Shown here: positions 27,082-36,143 of the stretch, piece after piece
Layout of the letters: each line of letters starts with the position of its first letter
Position numbering within the stretch: position 1 is the stretch's first letter
From: Streptomyces sp. NBC_00344
Lineage (GTDB): Bacteria; Actinomycetota; Actinomycetes; Streptomycetales; Streptomycetaceae
Length of the DNA: 64,000 nucleotides
Reading direction: 5' to 3'
Assembly (NCBI RefSeq): GCF_036088315.1
Contig: NZ_CP107996.1
Span: 4,547,501-4,611,500 of the forward strand
Notes under the pieces: model-generated
The model's database searches: none
The model's input: the letters and a program-made list of their open reading frames with translations, nothing else
Told to the model about the DNA's origin: nothing
Program-made: the position numbers and the translations under genes

Positions 27082-29123
27082 CCAAGACCTCCGAGAGCTC
27101 CGAGACCTCCGGAACCTCCAGGACGATCGACGCCTCCGCAAGGCCGGCGGGTGCTGGTGCGGCGGGCGAGGCTGCCGATGCGGCCGGGACGGAACGTACC
27201 GCGGACGCGGTCACTGCCGCGGACCGGGGCGGTGACCGGCAGCCGGCAGCAGGGCCGGCGGCGGTTACCCGCGGCGCGCGCCACGCCGGCGGGGCGGCAG
27301 GGGCCACCGGGCCGGCGAGCGCAGCCGGGGCCGGTGAGGCCCGGGAGACAGCCGAGACCGACGGCGCAGCAGAGATCGTCGGGCCGAGAAGCTACGACTG
27401 GGACGACGGCTTCATCGCGAGACGTGCGGTCGCGCGGGACAGGACGCCCCTCGACGCCGGTGCCTACGGGCGGAATCCGCTGCACGAACCGTACGAGGAC
27501 TTCCCACGCTCGGTGTCCTACGGCACCGAACTGCGTTCCCGTCTCGGCGCCCTGCGCGAGCTCGTGGGGCTTTCCCGTACCCGGCTCGCGGAGAGCACGC
27601 TCGCCGAGGCCGGACGGGTGCTCGACGAGGCATCGGCCAGACAGCGGCTCTCCTCGCAGCACACCGTGGTCGCCATCGCGGGTGCCAGCGGCAGCGGGAA
27701 GTCGACCCTCTTCAACGCCCTTGCCGGCGTGGCGATCTCCGAGACGGGTCTGCGCAGGCCCACCACATCCGCCCCCCTGGCCTGCAGCTGGACCGACGGC
27801 GCGGCCGGACTGCTCGACCGGCTCGCGATCCCCGGCCGGCTGCGCCGCAGGCCGTGGATGAGCGCGGGTCCCGGTGACGACCTGCACGGACTCGTCCTCA
27901 TCGACCTGCCCGACCACGATTCAGCGATGACCTCCCACCGCGAACAGGTAGACCGCGCGATGGAGTTGGTCGACGCGGTGATCTGGGTCGTCGATCCGGA
28001 GAAGTACGCCGACGCCGCCCTGCACGACCGTTATCTGAAGCCCTTGGCCGGACATGCCGAGGTCACCTTCGTGGTGCTCAACCAGGTGGACCGGCTACCG
28101 GGGGACGCGGCCGACCAGGTGCTCGACGATCTGCGCAGACTGCTCGACGACGACGGCATGGCGCTCGGCGAGCACGGAGAACCCGGCGCCACCGTGATGG
28201 CGCTCTCGGCGCTCACCGGCGACGGTGTCGGCGAACTCCGCGAGCTGCTGGGACGGTTCGTACGGGAGCGGGGAGCCGCGGCCCGGCGGCTGTCGGCCGA
28301 TGTCGATGCGGCGGCAGCCGAGCTCCGCGCGGTGTACGTGGCCGATGGGCACCCCGGCCTCGACGAGCTGTCCCGCCAGGAGTTCGGCGACCGGCTCGGT
28401 GACGCGATGGGCGCGGCGGCCCTCGGCGAGACCGCGGAACGCGAGTGGGGCCTGGACGCGATGAAGGCGTGCAGGACACCATGGCTGCGGCTCTGGCACT
28501 GGTACGGATCGACCCGCGCGCCCGGTGGCCCCGAGCGCCCGGCAGCGGTGAGCGAACCGGATCCCACGGAGACGGAGAACACCTCCCGGCAGCAGGTCGA
28601 GCAGGCCGTGCGCCGGGTGGCCGAAGAGGCGACGTGCGGGCTGCCCGCGCCCTGGGCCGTCGCCGTGCGGGAGGCGGCGTCGCGCGGCGCCGACGGACTG
28701 CCGGAGGCGCTGGACGAAGTGGCGGTCCAGGCCGTGGGCCGCAGGAGCGGCGACCGCTCATCGCGGCCCGCCTGGTGGCGGGCAGCGGTACTCACCCAGA
28801 TCCTGGTCACGGTGCACCAGATTCTCGGTGTGCTCTGGCTGGTGGGTGATGCGACGGGCGCTCTCCATGCGGGTCATCTGATGCCGGTGGCCGTCATCCT
28901 GGGGGGAACCGCCGGCGGACCGCTGGTGGAGTGGCTCTGCGGGATGGCCGTACGCGGCCCGGCGCGCCGGTACGGGCAGGAGGCCGAGCGACGGCTGCGG
29001 GAGGCCGCCGGGGCGTGCGGGCGGGCCAGAGTCCTCGACCCGGTCGCCGGTGAACTGCTGCGCTACCGGGAGGTGCGCGAGCAGTACGTAACGGTCGACG
29101 GTTTGTCCACAACCGGCAAGTAA
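27078..29123 (+). CDS. dynB: membrane-bound dynamin-like GTPase, DynB type
   Basis: A 681-residue GTPase. An Ala/Gly/Thr-rich, probably disordered N-terminus (about 1-95) precedes the G domain with G1 [17 protein letters not shown]2 [11 protein letters not shown]3 LIDLPDHDS and G4 LNQVDRL. Two hydrophobic segments near the C-terminus ([20 protein letters not shown] and [20 protein letters not shown]) anchor it in the membrane. This fits DynB, the membrane partner of DynA at sporulation septa. ATG 27078 overlaps the dynA stop. The family assignment as a YfjP/dynamin-like GTPase is firm; the sporulation role is inferred. Confidence 0.8.
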   Translation: MTKTSESSETSGTSRTIDASARPAGAGAAGEAADAAGTERTADAVTAADRGGDRQPAAGPAAVTRGARHAGGAAGATGPASAAGAGEARETAETDGAAEIVGPRSYDWDDGFIARRAVARDRTPLDAGAYGRNPLHEPYEDFPRSVSYGTELRSRLGALRELVGLSRTRLAESTLAEAGRVLDEASARQRLSSQHTVVAIAGASGSGKSTLFNALAGVAISETGLRRPTTSAPLACSWTDGAAGLLDRLAIPGRLRRRPWMSAGPGDDLHGLVLIDLPDHDSAMTSHREQVDRAMELVDAVIWVVDPEKYADAALHDRYLKPLAGHAEVTFVVLNQVDRLPGDAADQVLDDLRRLLDDDGMALGEHGEPGATVMALSALTGDGVGELRELLGRFVRERGAAARRLSADVDAAAAELRAVYVADGHPGLDELSRQEFGDRLGDAMGAAALGETAEREWGLDAMKACRTPWLRLWHWYGSTRAPGGPERPAAVSEPDPTETENTSRQQVEQAVRRVAEEATCGLPAPWAVAVREAASRGADGLPEALDEVAVQAVGRRSGDRSSRPAWWRAAVLTQILVTVHQILGVLWLVGDATGALHAGHLMPVAVILGGTAGGPLVEWLCGMAVRGPARRYGQEAERRLREAAGACGRARVLDPVAGELLRYREVREQYVTVDGLSTTGK

Positions 29124-29208
29124 TCCACAGGCCTGAGCAGGATCGCCCTCCGCGGGCAACCATGGACCGAACAGGGACCAAATGGCAGCGCGGGGAGGGG
29201 AAGTGGCC

Positions 29209-29610
29209 ATGAACGACACCTTGGTGACACTGGTGGGCAATGTGGCGACGCAGCCGGAGTACCGGGATTCGGGGACCGGCGGTCTGGCCAGATTCAGGTT
29301 CGCGGTCACCGCGCGCCGCTGGGACCGGCGCAAGGGGATCTGGTCGGACGGGCCCACGAGTTTCTACACCGTCTGGGCATGGCGGGCCCTCGCCGCGAAC
29401 CTGGCCGGATCGGTCTCCGTGGGTGAACCGCTCGTGGTGCACGGCAGGTTGCGGGTGCGCGAGGAACAGCGGGACGGACAGCGCAGATTCTCGGCGGACC
29501 TCGAAGCGGTGGCCGCGGGCCACGATCTGACGCGCGGGACATCGGCGTTCAAGCGAGTGGTGAAGGCGGACACCTCACTCACCGAACGTCCGAAGGACCC
29601 GGTGCCCTGA
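29209..29610 (+). CDS. ssbB: single-stranded DNA-binding protein, second paralogue (SsbB type)
   Basis: A 133-residue OB-fold SSB (NDTLVTLVGNVATQPEYRDS, ARFRFAVTARRWDRRKG, FYTVWAWRALAANLAGSVSV, GEPLVVHGRLRVREEQ). It ends ERPKDPVP and lacks the acidic DDDIPF-like tail that recruits partners in the essential SSB. That short tailless form fits SsbB, which in Streptomyces acts in chromosome segregation during sporulation. Its place after the DynA/DynB-type genes supports this. I chose ATG 29209, preceded by GGAGGGG, over ATG 29182. Confidence 0.85.
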   Translation: MNDTLVTLVGNVATQPEYRDSGTGGLARFRFAVTARRWDRRKGIWSDGPTSFYTVWAWRALAANLAGSVSVGEPLVVHGRLRVREEQRDGQRRFSADLEAVAAGHDLTRGTSAFKRVVKADTSLTERPKDPVP

Positions 29611-29710
29611 GCTGTGCGTATGGCCTTCTCCGGCGGAATGATCCGGATCGGGGCCAACTGCCCCTGAGAGTAGAGATTTGTCGATATGCCCAGGTGGGAC
29701 GGGTGCGCGC

Positions 29711-29739
29711 GATAACGATTCTGATTCAGAATGGTTATC
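29711..29739. promoter_or_regulatory. 29-nt near-perfect palindrome, possible operator
   Basis: GATAACGATTCTGA (29711-29724) and TCAGAATGGTTATC (29726-29739) are inverted copies around one central T, with a single mismatch. It is strikingly AT-rich for this genome and lies about 145 nt before the surface-protein start. Length and AT-rich symmetry recall Fur-family (iron or zinc) operators, but it matches no consensus I can name with certainty. Confidence 0.5.
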
Positions 29740-29881
29740 TGATGGCATGAGTGGGGACCGTGTTGCACCTGCGTCCCTAGGATTCCCGAATACTCACGGG
29801 GCATTTGAGTCCAGCGAGGAACCTCCCCACGCGCACCCGCGCCGCGCAACGCGCGAAAGGTCCTTGCCCGAAGGGAATTCT

Positions 29882-31276
29882 GTGTTTTCTGCGGTTTCTG
29901 GTTCTTCCATACGGCGTCGGGCCACCTCCCGTCTTGCCGCTGCGGCCGTGGTCGCAGGACTGGTTGCCGGCGGCACGACAGCCGTCGCCGGGCCTGCGTT
30001 CGCTGACGACGCTCCGACGAACTCCTCTGGCGTCACCGCCACTCTGGACAACCCCGGCGTTGTCGTCGGGGACCACGTCGACATCGGCGGCCAGGATGAG
30101 ACGGCCGGTCTCTTCGAGCTGAAGGTCAATGGTGGCGGCACCATCAAGACCTACTGCATCGACCTGTACAACCACACCCAGGCCAACACGTCCTACGACG
30201 AGGTCACCTGGGCCCAGTCCTCGCTGGCGCACAACGACGACGCGGGCAAGATCCGCTGGATCCTGGAGCACTCCTACCCGCAGGTGACGCCCGCGGCCCT
30301 CGGTGAGCAGCTCCACGTCAACCTGACCGACGCGACGGCTGCCGCCGCGACGCAGGCCGCGATCTGGCACTTCTCGGACCACGTCGACGCGGTGCCGAAG
30401 AACGACGCGGGCCGCACCCTGACCGAGTACCTGGAGAAGACCGCGACCAACGTCGCCGAGCCGGCGGCGTCGCTCTCGCTCGGCCCCGCCGATGTCGCGG
30501 GCCACCCGGGTGAGTCGCTCGGTCCGGTGACCGTGAGCACCAACGCCGCCAAGGCGGAGGTCGCGCTGGCTCCCGACGCCCCGCAGGGCGTCACCGTCGT
30601 CGGCAAGGACGGCAAGCCCGTCACCAGCGCCGTCAACGGCACCCAGCTGTTCTTCAAGGTGCCCGCCGGCACGCAGCCCGGCTCGGCCAAGCTGACTGTC
30701 AGCGCGCAGACCACCGTGCCGATCGGCCGCGCCTTCGTCAGTGCCTCCAAGAGCCAGACCCAGATCCTCGCGGGCACCAGCACCGCTTCGGTCGGTGCGG
30801 TCGCCACGGCTAACTGGGCCAGCAAGGGCGCCATCCCGGCGCTCTCCGCCAAGAAGGACTGCGCCAAGGGCGGCGTCGACATCACCGCCAGCAACAAGGG
30901 CGACCAGCCGTTCACCTTCGAGCTGGGCGGCCAGAAGCACACCATCGAAGCCGGTAAGTCGCAGACGGTGACCGTCCCGGTCGCCGAGGACCAGGCCTAC
31001 GACTTCACGATCAAGGGCCCGAACGGCTTCGAGAAGCGCTTCCAGGGCGTCCTCGACTGCAAGACGGCCGGCACCCCCGCTCCCAGCACCCCGTCGTCGG
31101 CTCAGCCCAGCCCGGCCTCGGCCGGCGGCAGCTCGTCGGGCAGCAACGGCGGCGACCTCGCCGAGACCGGTAGCTCCAGCTCCACGCCGATGATCGCCGG
31201 TATCGCGATCGCGCTCGTGGTCCTCGGTGGCGGCGCGGTCTTCATGCTCCGCAGGAAGACCGCTTCGGGTCAGTAA
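29882..31276 (+). CDS. sortase-anchored thioester-domain (TQXA) surface protein
   Basis: A 464-residue exported wall protein. A signal peptide (ending AVAGPAFA, about residue 41) precedes a thioester domain. The YCIDL cysteine C92 and glutamine Q158 in ATQAAIWHFSD form the internal Cys-Gln thioester used by such adhesins to bond covalently to targets. Further beta domains follow, then a Ser/Pro-rich linker. The sorting signal is LAETG, helix IAGIAIALVVLGGGAVFML and RRK. LAxTG is the form recognised by class E sortases of Streptomyces. GTG 29882 has GAAGGGA upstream. It is monocistronic. Confidence 0.88.
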   Translation: MFSAVSGSSIRRRATSRLAAAAVVAGLVAGGTTAVAGPAFADDAPTNSSGVTATLDNPGVVVGDHVDIGGQDETAGLFELKVNGGGTIKTYCIDLYNHTQANTSYDEVTWAQSSLAHNDDAGKIRWILEHSYPQVTPAALGEQLHVNLTDATAAAATQAAIWHFSDHVDAVPKNDAGRTLTEYLEKTATNVAEPAASLSLGPADVAGHPGESLGPVTVSTNAAKAEVALAPDAPQGVTVVGKDGKPVTSAVNGTQLFFKVPAGTQPGSAKLTVSAQTTVPIGRAFVSASKSQTQILAGTSTASVGAVATANWASKGAIPALSAKKDCAKGGVDITASNKGDQPFTFELGGQKHTIEAGKSQTVTVPVAEDQAYDFTIKGPNGFEKRFQGVLDCKTAGTPAPSTPSSAQPSPASAGGSSSGSNGGDLAETGSSSSTPMIAGIAIALVVLGGGAVFMLRRKTASGQ

Positions 31277-31312
31277 AAGATCCGCGGCAACCCCGCGGCA
31301 GCGCTGGACGAA

Positions 31313-31359
31313 CGCGGAGAGGCTCCGACACGACGGTGTGTCGGGGCCTCTCCGCGTTT
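31313..31359 (+). terminator. hairpin terminator after the surface-protein gene
   Basis: 31313-31331 pairs with 31338-31356 around a 6-nt loop, about 18 bp with one mismatch, followed by TTT. The stem includes CGCGGAGAGGC against GCCTCTCCGCG. Confidence 0.85.
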
Positions 31360-31480
31360 CCGTTCGGTGAGCGATGCGGGCCGGGAGTGCCCGTGCGGAT
31401 GTCAGCCACTCCCGGACGCCCCGCCCCGGTTGCCCGGCGCGCTCCGGATCTCCTCCCCCCGGCTCGCCCTGCCGGAAGCG

Positions 31481-31509
31481 TTGACGCGCTCACGTCAGAG
31501 CCTTACTGT
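31481..31509 (+). promoter_or_regulatory. candidate promoter of the alginate lyase-type gene
   Basis: TTGACG (31481-31486) and TACTGT (31504-31509) are separated by exactly 17 nt, a good match to a principal sigma-factor promoter. Transcription would start near 31516, about 100 nt before the gene. The rest of 31360-31617 holds no gene. Confidence 0.5.
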
Positions 31510-31530
31510 CCATGCTGTTCACATCCACAC

Positions 31531-31556
31531 ACTTTGTTCAAGGTGATGAACACAGT
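31531..31556. promoter_or_regulatory. inverted repeat in the 5' leader, possible operator
   Basis: ACTTTGTTCA (31531-31540) and TGAACACAGT (31547-31556) are inverted copies with one mismatch around AGGTGA. The site lies 15-40 nt downstream of the predicted transcription start, where a repressor would block elongation of the polysaccharide lyase transcript. Confidence 0.5.
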
Positions 31557-31617
31557 GGGGGCGGCGAATACCGCGCCCACCGGCCGAGACCACCGAGTCG
31601 ACGGGAAGGCACCCCCC

Positions 31618-32481
31618 ATGCGCATCCGTACGCTGCTCATCTCCCTGGTCACCGCGACCGCCGCCACGGGCGGCCTGGCGTTCGCGGGCCCCGCCTCGTC
31701 AGCCACACCGGGCTCCACTCACGTCCCCGCCGTGGGCAGAACCGGCGCGCCCGGCGCCCAGGCAGGCGCCAACAGCGGCGCTCGAGTCCTCGGGGACCCG
31801 ACCGTCGCCCCCGGCGGCAACTTCGACCTGTCGGTGTGGCAGCTCCAGGAGCCGGTAGGCTCCGCCGGCTCCCCGACCACGATCCCGTCGTCCCGGCTCC
31901 AGGGGGCGAACGGCTTCCAGGACTCGTACTTCTACACGGACACCCGTGACGGCGCGATGACGTTCTGGGCGCCGGAGAAAGGCGTCACCACACCGAACTC
32001 CAACTACGCCCGCTCGGAACTGCGCGAGATGAACCGTGACGGGAGCGCGGCCAACTGGTCGCTCAGCGGCTCTCACCGGCTGAACGCGACGCTGCGCGTG
32101 GTGTCCGTGACGTCGAACGTCTGCGTCGGACAGATCCACCTCGGCACCGGCGGCTCGTCCACCAAACCGCTGATCGAGCTGTACTACCGGTCGAGCGGCG
32201 ACATCGTCGCGGGGACCGAGAACTCACCGTCGGGCGGTCAGACCCTGCACACGGTGGGCAACGTCCCGGTCGGCAAGACGTGGAGCTACACCATCGCCGT
32301 CTCGGGCGGCCACACGATCGACCTGACGGTCAACGGCAGTACCACGCACTACGCCATCCCCTCGTCCTTCGACGGCTACAAGCAGTACTTCAAGGCCGGC
32401 TCGTACAACCAGTCGTCCTCCGACAGCACCACCAAGGGTGCCCGCGTCGGTTTCTACGGACTCACCGTCTCCCACAGCTGA
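31618..32481 (+). CDS. secreted polysaccharide lyase family 7 (alginate lyase-type) enzyme
   Basis: A 287-residue exported enzyme with signal peptide MRIRTLLISLVTATAATGGL up to about GPASSA. The catalytic domain shows all three PL7 signatures: RSELREM (substrate-binding strand), GQIH (QIH, guluronate-type preference) and YFKAGSYNQ (catalytic YxKAGxYxQ). It would cleave alginate or a related polyuronate by beta-elimination outside the cell. ATG 31618 has GGGAAGG upstream. It is a single gene with its own promoter, a leader inverted repeat and a terminator. QIH suggests but does not prove polyG or mixed specificity. Confidence 0.92.
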   Translation: MRIRTLLISLVTATAATGGLAFAGPASSATPGSTHVPAVGRTGAPGAQAGANSGARVLGDPTVAPGGNFDLSVWQLQEPVGSAGSPTTIPSSRLQGANGFQDSYFYTDTRDGAMTFWAPEKGVTTPNSNYARSELREMNRDGSAANWSLSGSHRLNATLRVVSVTSNVCVGQIHLGTGGSSTKPLIELYYRSSGDIVAGTENSPSGGQTLHTVGNVPVGKTWSYTIAVSGGHTIDLTVNGSTTHYAIPSSFDGYKQYFKAGSYNQSSSDSTTKGARVGFYGLTVSHS

Positions 32482-32599
32482 GCGCACACCGGAAGTGCGG
32501 CGGCGCCGCATCGTCCCCGGAGCCGTTCCGAGGGCGGTGCGGCGCCCCCCCCGTGACCGGCACGGACAGGCAGTGGCAGCGACCGGAGAACTCACCATG

Positions 32600-32632
32600 G
32601 CGCAGTGCCCGGCCGCGGCTCGGGCACTGCGC
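32600..32632 (+). terminator. hairpin terminator after the lyase gene
   Basis: GCGCAGTGCCCG (32600-32611) pairs perfectly with CGGGCACTGCGC (32621-32632) around a 9-nt loop, about 120 nt after the lyase stop. Between it and the next gene lie near-repeats GGTAATACGCC (32656) and GGTAAATACGCC (32674), possibly promoter elements. Confidence 0.75.
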
Positions 32633-32779
32633 GGTGAGGACGCACCCAGGTGTCAGGTAATACGCCATCTCGGGGTAAATACGCCTCAATCGTCACCTTC
32701 AGGGCTCCCTTGCCGTGCGGCAGGGGATATCTGGTCCCACCGGTGGAGACGCCGCCGGATGAGTCCATGGAGGCTGCTC

Positions 32780-33586
32780 ATGCCCGAGGTTTCCGCTCCT
32801 TACAGGCCAGGCACCCCCTGCTGGGTCGACCTGATGGTCCCCGACCAGCAGGCGGCCCTCGACTTCTACCGTGACCTGTTCGGCTGGCAGGGCGAGGCCG
32901 GGCCCCCGGAGGCCGGCGGATACGCGGTCTGCTCGATGCGCGGCAAGCCGGTTGCGGGGATCATGACCGCGATGACGCCCGACGGGAAGATCCCCGACCC
33001 GCCCCTGCCGAGCGTATGGACCACCTATCTGGCGACCGACGACGTGGACGCCACCCAGTCGGCGGTCACCAAGAGCGGCGGCACGGTGACCATGCCTCCT
33101 GCGGACGTGCTCGCTCTCGGCCGGATGGCGGTCGTCGCCGATCCCTCGGGCGCGGTGTTCGGCCTGTGGCAGGCCCGGGACTTCCAGGGCGCGGCCGTCG
33201 TCAACGAGCCAGGCGCAGTCGTCTGGAACGAGCTGAACACCAGCGACCCGGACGCCGTGTCAGGCTTCTACTCCAAAGCGCTGGGCATCAAGGCGGCCCC
33301 GATGGAGGGCGCGAGCGGATACTTCGCGTTCGAAGCGGACGGGCGGGCGGTCGGCGGCATGCAGGGACTCGGCAACATCGAAGGGCTGCCGCCCGGCACG
33401 CCGTCGCACTGGCTGACGTACTTCGCGGTGGACGACACCGACAGCACCGTCGACGCCCTGATCCGCGCGGGCGGCTCGGTCCTCAAGCCACCGTTCGACA
33501 TGATCGCCGGCCGCATGGCCGTGGTCCAGGACCCGCAGGGAAGCACGTTCGCCGTCATCAAGGCCTCCCCGCCCGCATCCGGATGA
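32780..33586 (+). CDS. two-domain VOC (glyoxalase/dioxygenase superfamily) protein
   Basis: A 268-residue protein with two tandem vicinal-oxygen-chelate domains. The first is about 8-130 (GTPCWVDLMVPDQQAALDFY, LGRMAVVADPSGAVFGLWQ). The second is about 140-262 (VVWNELNTSDPDAVSGFYSK, AGRMAVVQDPQGSTFAVIK). This matches the 27-kDa antigen/CFP30B-like group of actinobacteria, whose substrate is unknown. ATG 32780 has GGAGG six bases upstream. It is a single gene. Confidence 0.85.
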   Translation: MPEVSAPYRPGTPCWVDLMVPDQQAALDFYRDLFGWQGEAGPPEAGGYAVCSMRGKPVAGIMTAMTPDGKIPDPPLPSVWTTYLATDDVDATQSAVTKSGGTVTMPPADVLALGRMAVVADPSGAVFGLWQARDFQGAAVVNEPGAVVWNELNTSDPDAVSGFYSKALGIKAAPMEGASGYFAFEADGRAVGGMQGLGNIEGLPPGTPSHWLTYFAVDDTDSTVDALIRAGGSVLKPPFDMIAGRMAVVQDPQGSTFAVIKASPPASG

Positions 33587-34053
33587 CGCAGACACGCACC
33601 GGTTCCGTCCCCAGGGTGATCGGAGCGGCGGAGAGGAGGGCCCTTCGCCCTGTGTGGCCGGAACGCGCCTGTGTGCGCACATCGTGCGCGGGCCGGACGC
33701 CCGTCCCGAACCGGACCGCCCCTTCTCCTGGTCGTACGGCGGACAGCTCCCGGTAGCCAGGGCAGCCGCTGGTGTGACGGCCCGGGCGGCCGGGAGCGGC
33801 CTGCGTCGTATCCGCGACGGCGGCCACCTCCCGGGCCGCGCCCGGTCCGTCCCCGGACCCCCCCGGCCCGTCCCCGGGCCGCGCGGGACGCCCGGCCGTG
33901 ACCGGCGGCGACAACCAGTGACAGATCGGCTACCGGCGGGACAGGAGAAAAGGCCAGGTCGCGGACGCTCGGCCATACGGGTTTCCATCGAGGGATGGAC
34001 GTCAGGCAAGATGGGGTGTATCTGCCCACACATCTATTGCCGGACGGTTTCTC
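33587..34053. other. gene-free region upstream of ettA
   Basis: No frame here looks real on either strand: all are GC-driven shadows rich in Arg, Pro and Gly. The 34000-34050 part (GTATCTGCCCACACATCTAT) is AT-richer and probably contains the ettA promoter. No hairpin stands out. Confidence 0.35.
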
Positions 34054-35718
34054 TTGGCTGAGTTCATCTACACCATGCGCAAGACGCGCAAGGCGCACGG
34101 CGACAAGGTGATTCTCGATGACGTCACCCTGAACTTCCTGCCCGGCGCGAAGATCGGTGTCGTGGGCCCCAACGGTGCTGGTAAGTCCACGGTGCTGAAG
34201 ATCATGGCAGGGCTGGAGCAGCCCTCCAACGGCGAGGCGTACATCTCGCCCGGTTACAGCGTCGGCATCCTGATGCAGGAGCCGAAGCTCGACGAGTCGA
34301 AGACCGTTCTGCAGAACGTGCAGGACGGCGCCGCCGAACTCATGGGCAAGCTGCACCGCTTCAACGAGGTCGCCGAACTGATGGCGACCGACTACTCCGA
34401 CGCGCTGATGGAGGAGATGGGCAAGCTCCAGGAGGACCTGGACCACTCCAACGCCTGGGACCTCGACGCTCAGCTCGAGCAGGCCATGGACGCCCTGGGC
34501 TGCCCGCCCGGCGACTGGCCCGTGGTGAACCTCTCCGGTGGCGAGAAGCGCCGCGTGGCGCTCTGCAAGCTGCTGATCGAGGCGCCCGACCTGCTGCTCC
34601 TCGACGAGCCCACCAACCACCTGGACGCCGAGTCGGTGAACTGGCTGGAGCAGCACCTCTCGAAGTACCCCGGTGCGGTTGTCGCCGTCACCCACGACCG
34701 GTACTTCCTGAACAACGTCGCCGAGTGGATCCTCGAGCTCGACCGCGGCCGCGCTCTCCCCTACGAGGGCAACTACTCCACCTACCTCGACAAGAAGTCC
34801 GCCCGCCTCAAGGTCGAGGGCCGCAAGGACGAGAAGCGCGCCAAGCGGCTCAAGGAAGAGCTCGAGTGGGTCCGCTCCAACGCCAAGGGCCGTCAGACCA
34901 AGTCCAAGGCGCGCCTCGCCCGTTACGAGGAGATGGCCGCCGAGGCGGACAAGATGCGGAAGCTGGACTTCGAAGAGATCCAGATCCCGCCGGGCCCGCG
35001 GCTCGGATCGATCGTGGTCGAGGTCGAGAAGCTCTCGAAGGCGTTCGGCGACAAGGTCCTCATCGACGACCTGTCCTTCACGCTGCCGCGCAACGGCATC
35101 GTCGGCGTCATCGGCCCGAACGGTGCGGGCAAGACCACGCTGTTCAAGATGATCCAGGGCCTCGAGACGCCGGACAACGGCTCCATCAAGGTCGGCGACA
35201 CGGTCAAGATCTCCTACGTCGACCAGAGCCGCGCCAACATCGACCCGAAGAAGACCCTCTGGGCGGTCGTCTCGGACGAGCTGGACTACATCAACGTCGG
35301 CCAGGTCGAGATGCCCTCGCGGGCGTACGTCTCCGCGTTCGGCTTCAAGGGCCCGGACCAGCAGAAGCCGGCCGGCGTGCTCTCCGGTGGTGAGCGCAAC
35401 CGCCTCAACCTGGCACTGACGCTCAAGGAGGGCGGCAACCTGCTGCTCCTCGACGAGCCGACGAACGACCTCGACGTGGAGACGCTGTCCTCGCTGGAGA
35501 ACGCGCTGCTCGAATTCCCGGGTGCGGCCGTGGTCATCTCCCACGACCGCTGGTTCCTCGACCGGGTCGCCACGCACATCCTGGCGTACGAGGGCGAGTC
35601 CAAGTGGTACTGGTTCGAGGGCAACTTCGAGTCGTACGAGAAGAACAAGGTCGAACGTCTCGGTGCGGACGCGGTGCGCCCGCACCGCGCCACATACAAG
35701 AAGCTGACGCGAGGCTGA
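34054..35718 (+). CDS. ettA: energy-dependent translational throttle protein EttA (ABC-F ATPase)
   Basis: A soluble ABC-F protein of 554 residues that binds the ribosomal E site and gates elongation according to ATP/ADP. It has two nucleotide-binding domains with Walker A GPNGAGKST and GPNGAGKTT, signatures LSGGEKRR and LSGGERNR, and Walker B LLLLDEPTNHLD and LLLLDEPTNDLD. The charged linker between them (KSARLKVEGRKDEKRAKRLK) holds the arm that contacts P-site tRNA. The start is TTG 34054, giving the conserved AEFIYTMRKTRKAHGDKVIL. A clear ribosome site is not seen. The thioesterase gene follows 2 nt later. Confidence 0.94.
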   Translation: MAEFIYTMRKTRKAHGDKVILDDVTLNFLPGAKIGVVGPNGAGKSTVLKIMAGLEQPSNGEAYISPGYSVGILMQEPKLDESKTVLQNVQDGAAELMGKLHRFNEVAELMATDYSDALMEEMGKLQEDLDHSNAWDLDAQLEQAMDALGCPPGDWPVVNLSGGEKRRVALCKLLIEAPDLLLLDEPTNHLDAESVNWLEQHLSKYPGAVVAVTHDRYFLNNVAEWILELDRGRALPYEGNYSTYLDKKSARLKVEGRKDEKRAKRLKEELEWVRSNAKGRQTKSKARLARYEEMAAEADKMRKLDFEEIQIPPGPRLGSIVVEVEKLSKAFGDKVLIDDLSFTLPRNGIVGVIGPNGAGKTTLFKMIQGLETPDNGSIKVGDTVKISYVDQSRANIDPKKTLWAVVSDELDYINVGQVEMPSRAYVSAFGFKGPDQQKPAGVLSGGERNRLNLALTLKEGGNLLLLDEPTNDLDVETLSSLENALLEFPGAAVVISHDRWFLDRVATHILAYEGESKWYWFEGNFESYEKNKVERLGADAVRPHRATYKKLTRG

Positions 35719-35720
35719 GC

Positions 35721-36143
35721 GTGCGCCACATTTACGCCTGCCCCCTGCGCTGGTCGGACATGGATGCCTTCGGGCACGTCAACAACGTGGTCTTCCTGCG
35801 GTATCTGGAAGAGGCACGGATCGACTTCATGTTCCGTCTCGCGCCGGGGGACGGCTCGCCGTCGTTCTCCGGCGGGTCCGTGGTGGCCCGGCACGAGATC
35901 GACTACGTGCGCCCACTCGTCCACCGGCACGAACCGGTGACCGTGGAGTCCTGGGTGACGAAGATCAGCGCGGCGTCCCTGACCATCGCGTACGAGGTCA
36001 AGGACGACGACCAGGTCTATGTCCGGGCGTCGACCATCGTCGTCCCCTACGACCTCGAGGCGCAGCGGCCCCGGCGGATCACCGCCGATGAGAAGTCCTA
36101 TCTCCAGGAGTATCTGGACACGCCGGGAGTGCTCGTCGCATGA
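35721..36143 (+). CDS. acyl-CoA thioesterase (4HBT hotdog family)
   Basis: A 140-residue hotdog-fold thioesterase. RWSDMDAFGHVNNVVFLRYL contains the family aspartate and HVNN catalytic segment. EARIDFM and EIDYVRPLVHRHEPV are typical of YbgC/4-hydroxybenzoyl-CoA thioesterases. It would hydrolyse a cytosolic acyl-CoA of unknown chain. GTG 35721 is 2 nt after the EttA stop, and its own stop overlaps the next start (ATGA), so all three form an operon. Confidence 0.86.
   Translation: MRHIYACPLRWSDMDAFGHVNNVVFLRYLEEARIDFMFRLAPGDGSPSFSGGSVVARHEIDYVRPLVHRHEPVTVESWVTKISAASLTIAYEVKDDDQVYVRASTIVVPYDLEAQRPRRITADEKSYLQEYLDTPGVLVA

Noticed and set aside
33558..33914. Minus-strand frame in the gap before ettA
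   Set aside because: No ribosome site, low-complexity Pro/Gly/Arg composition, no recognisable motif.
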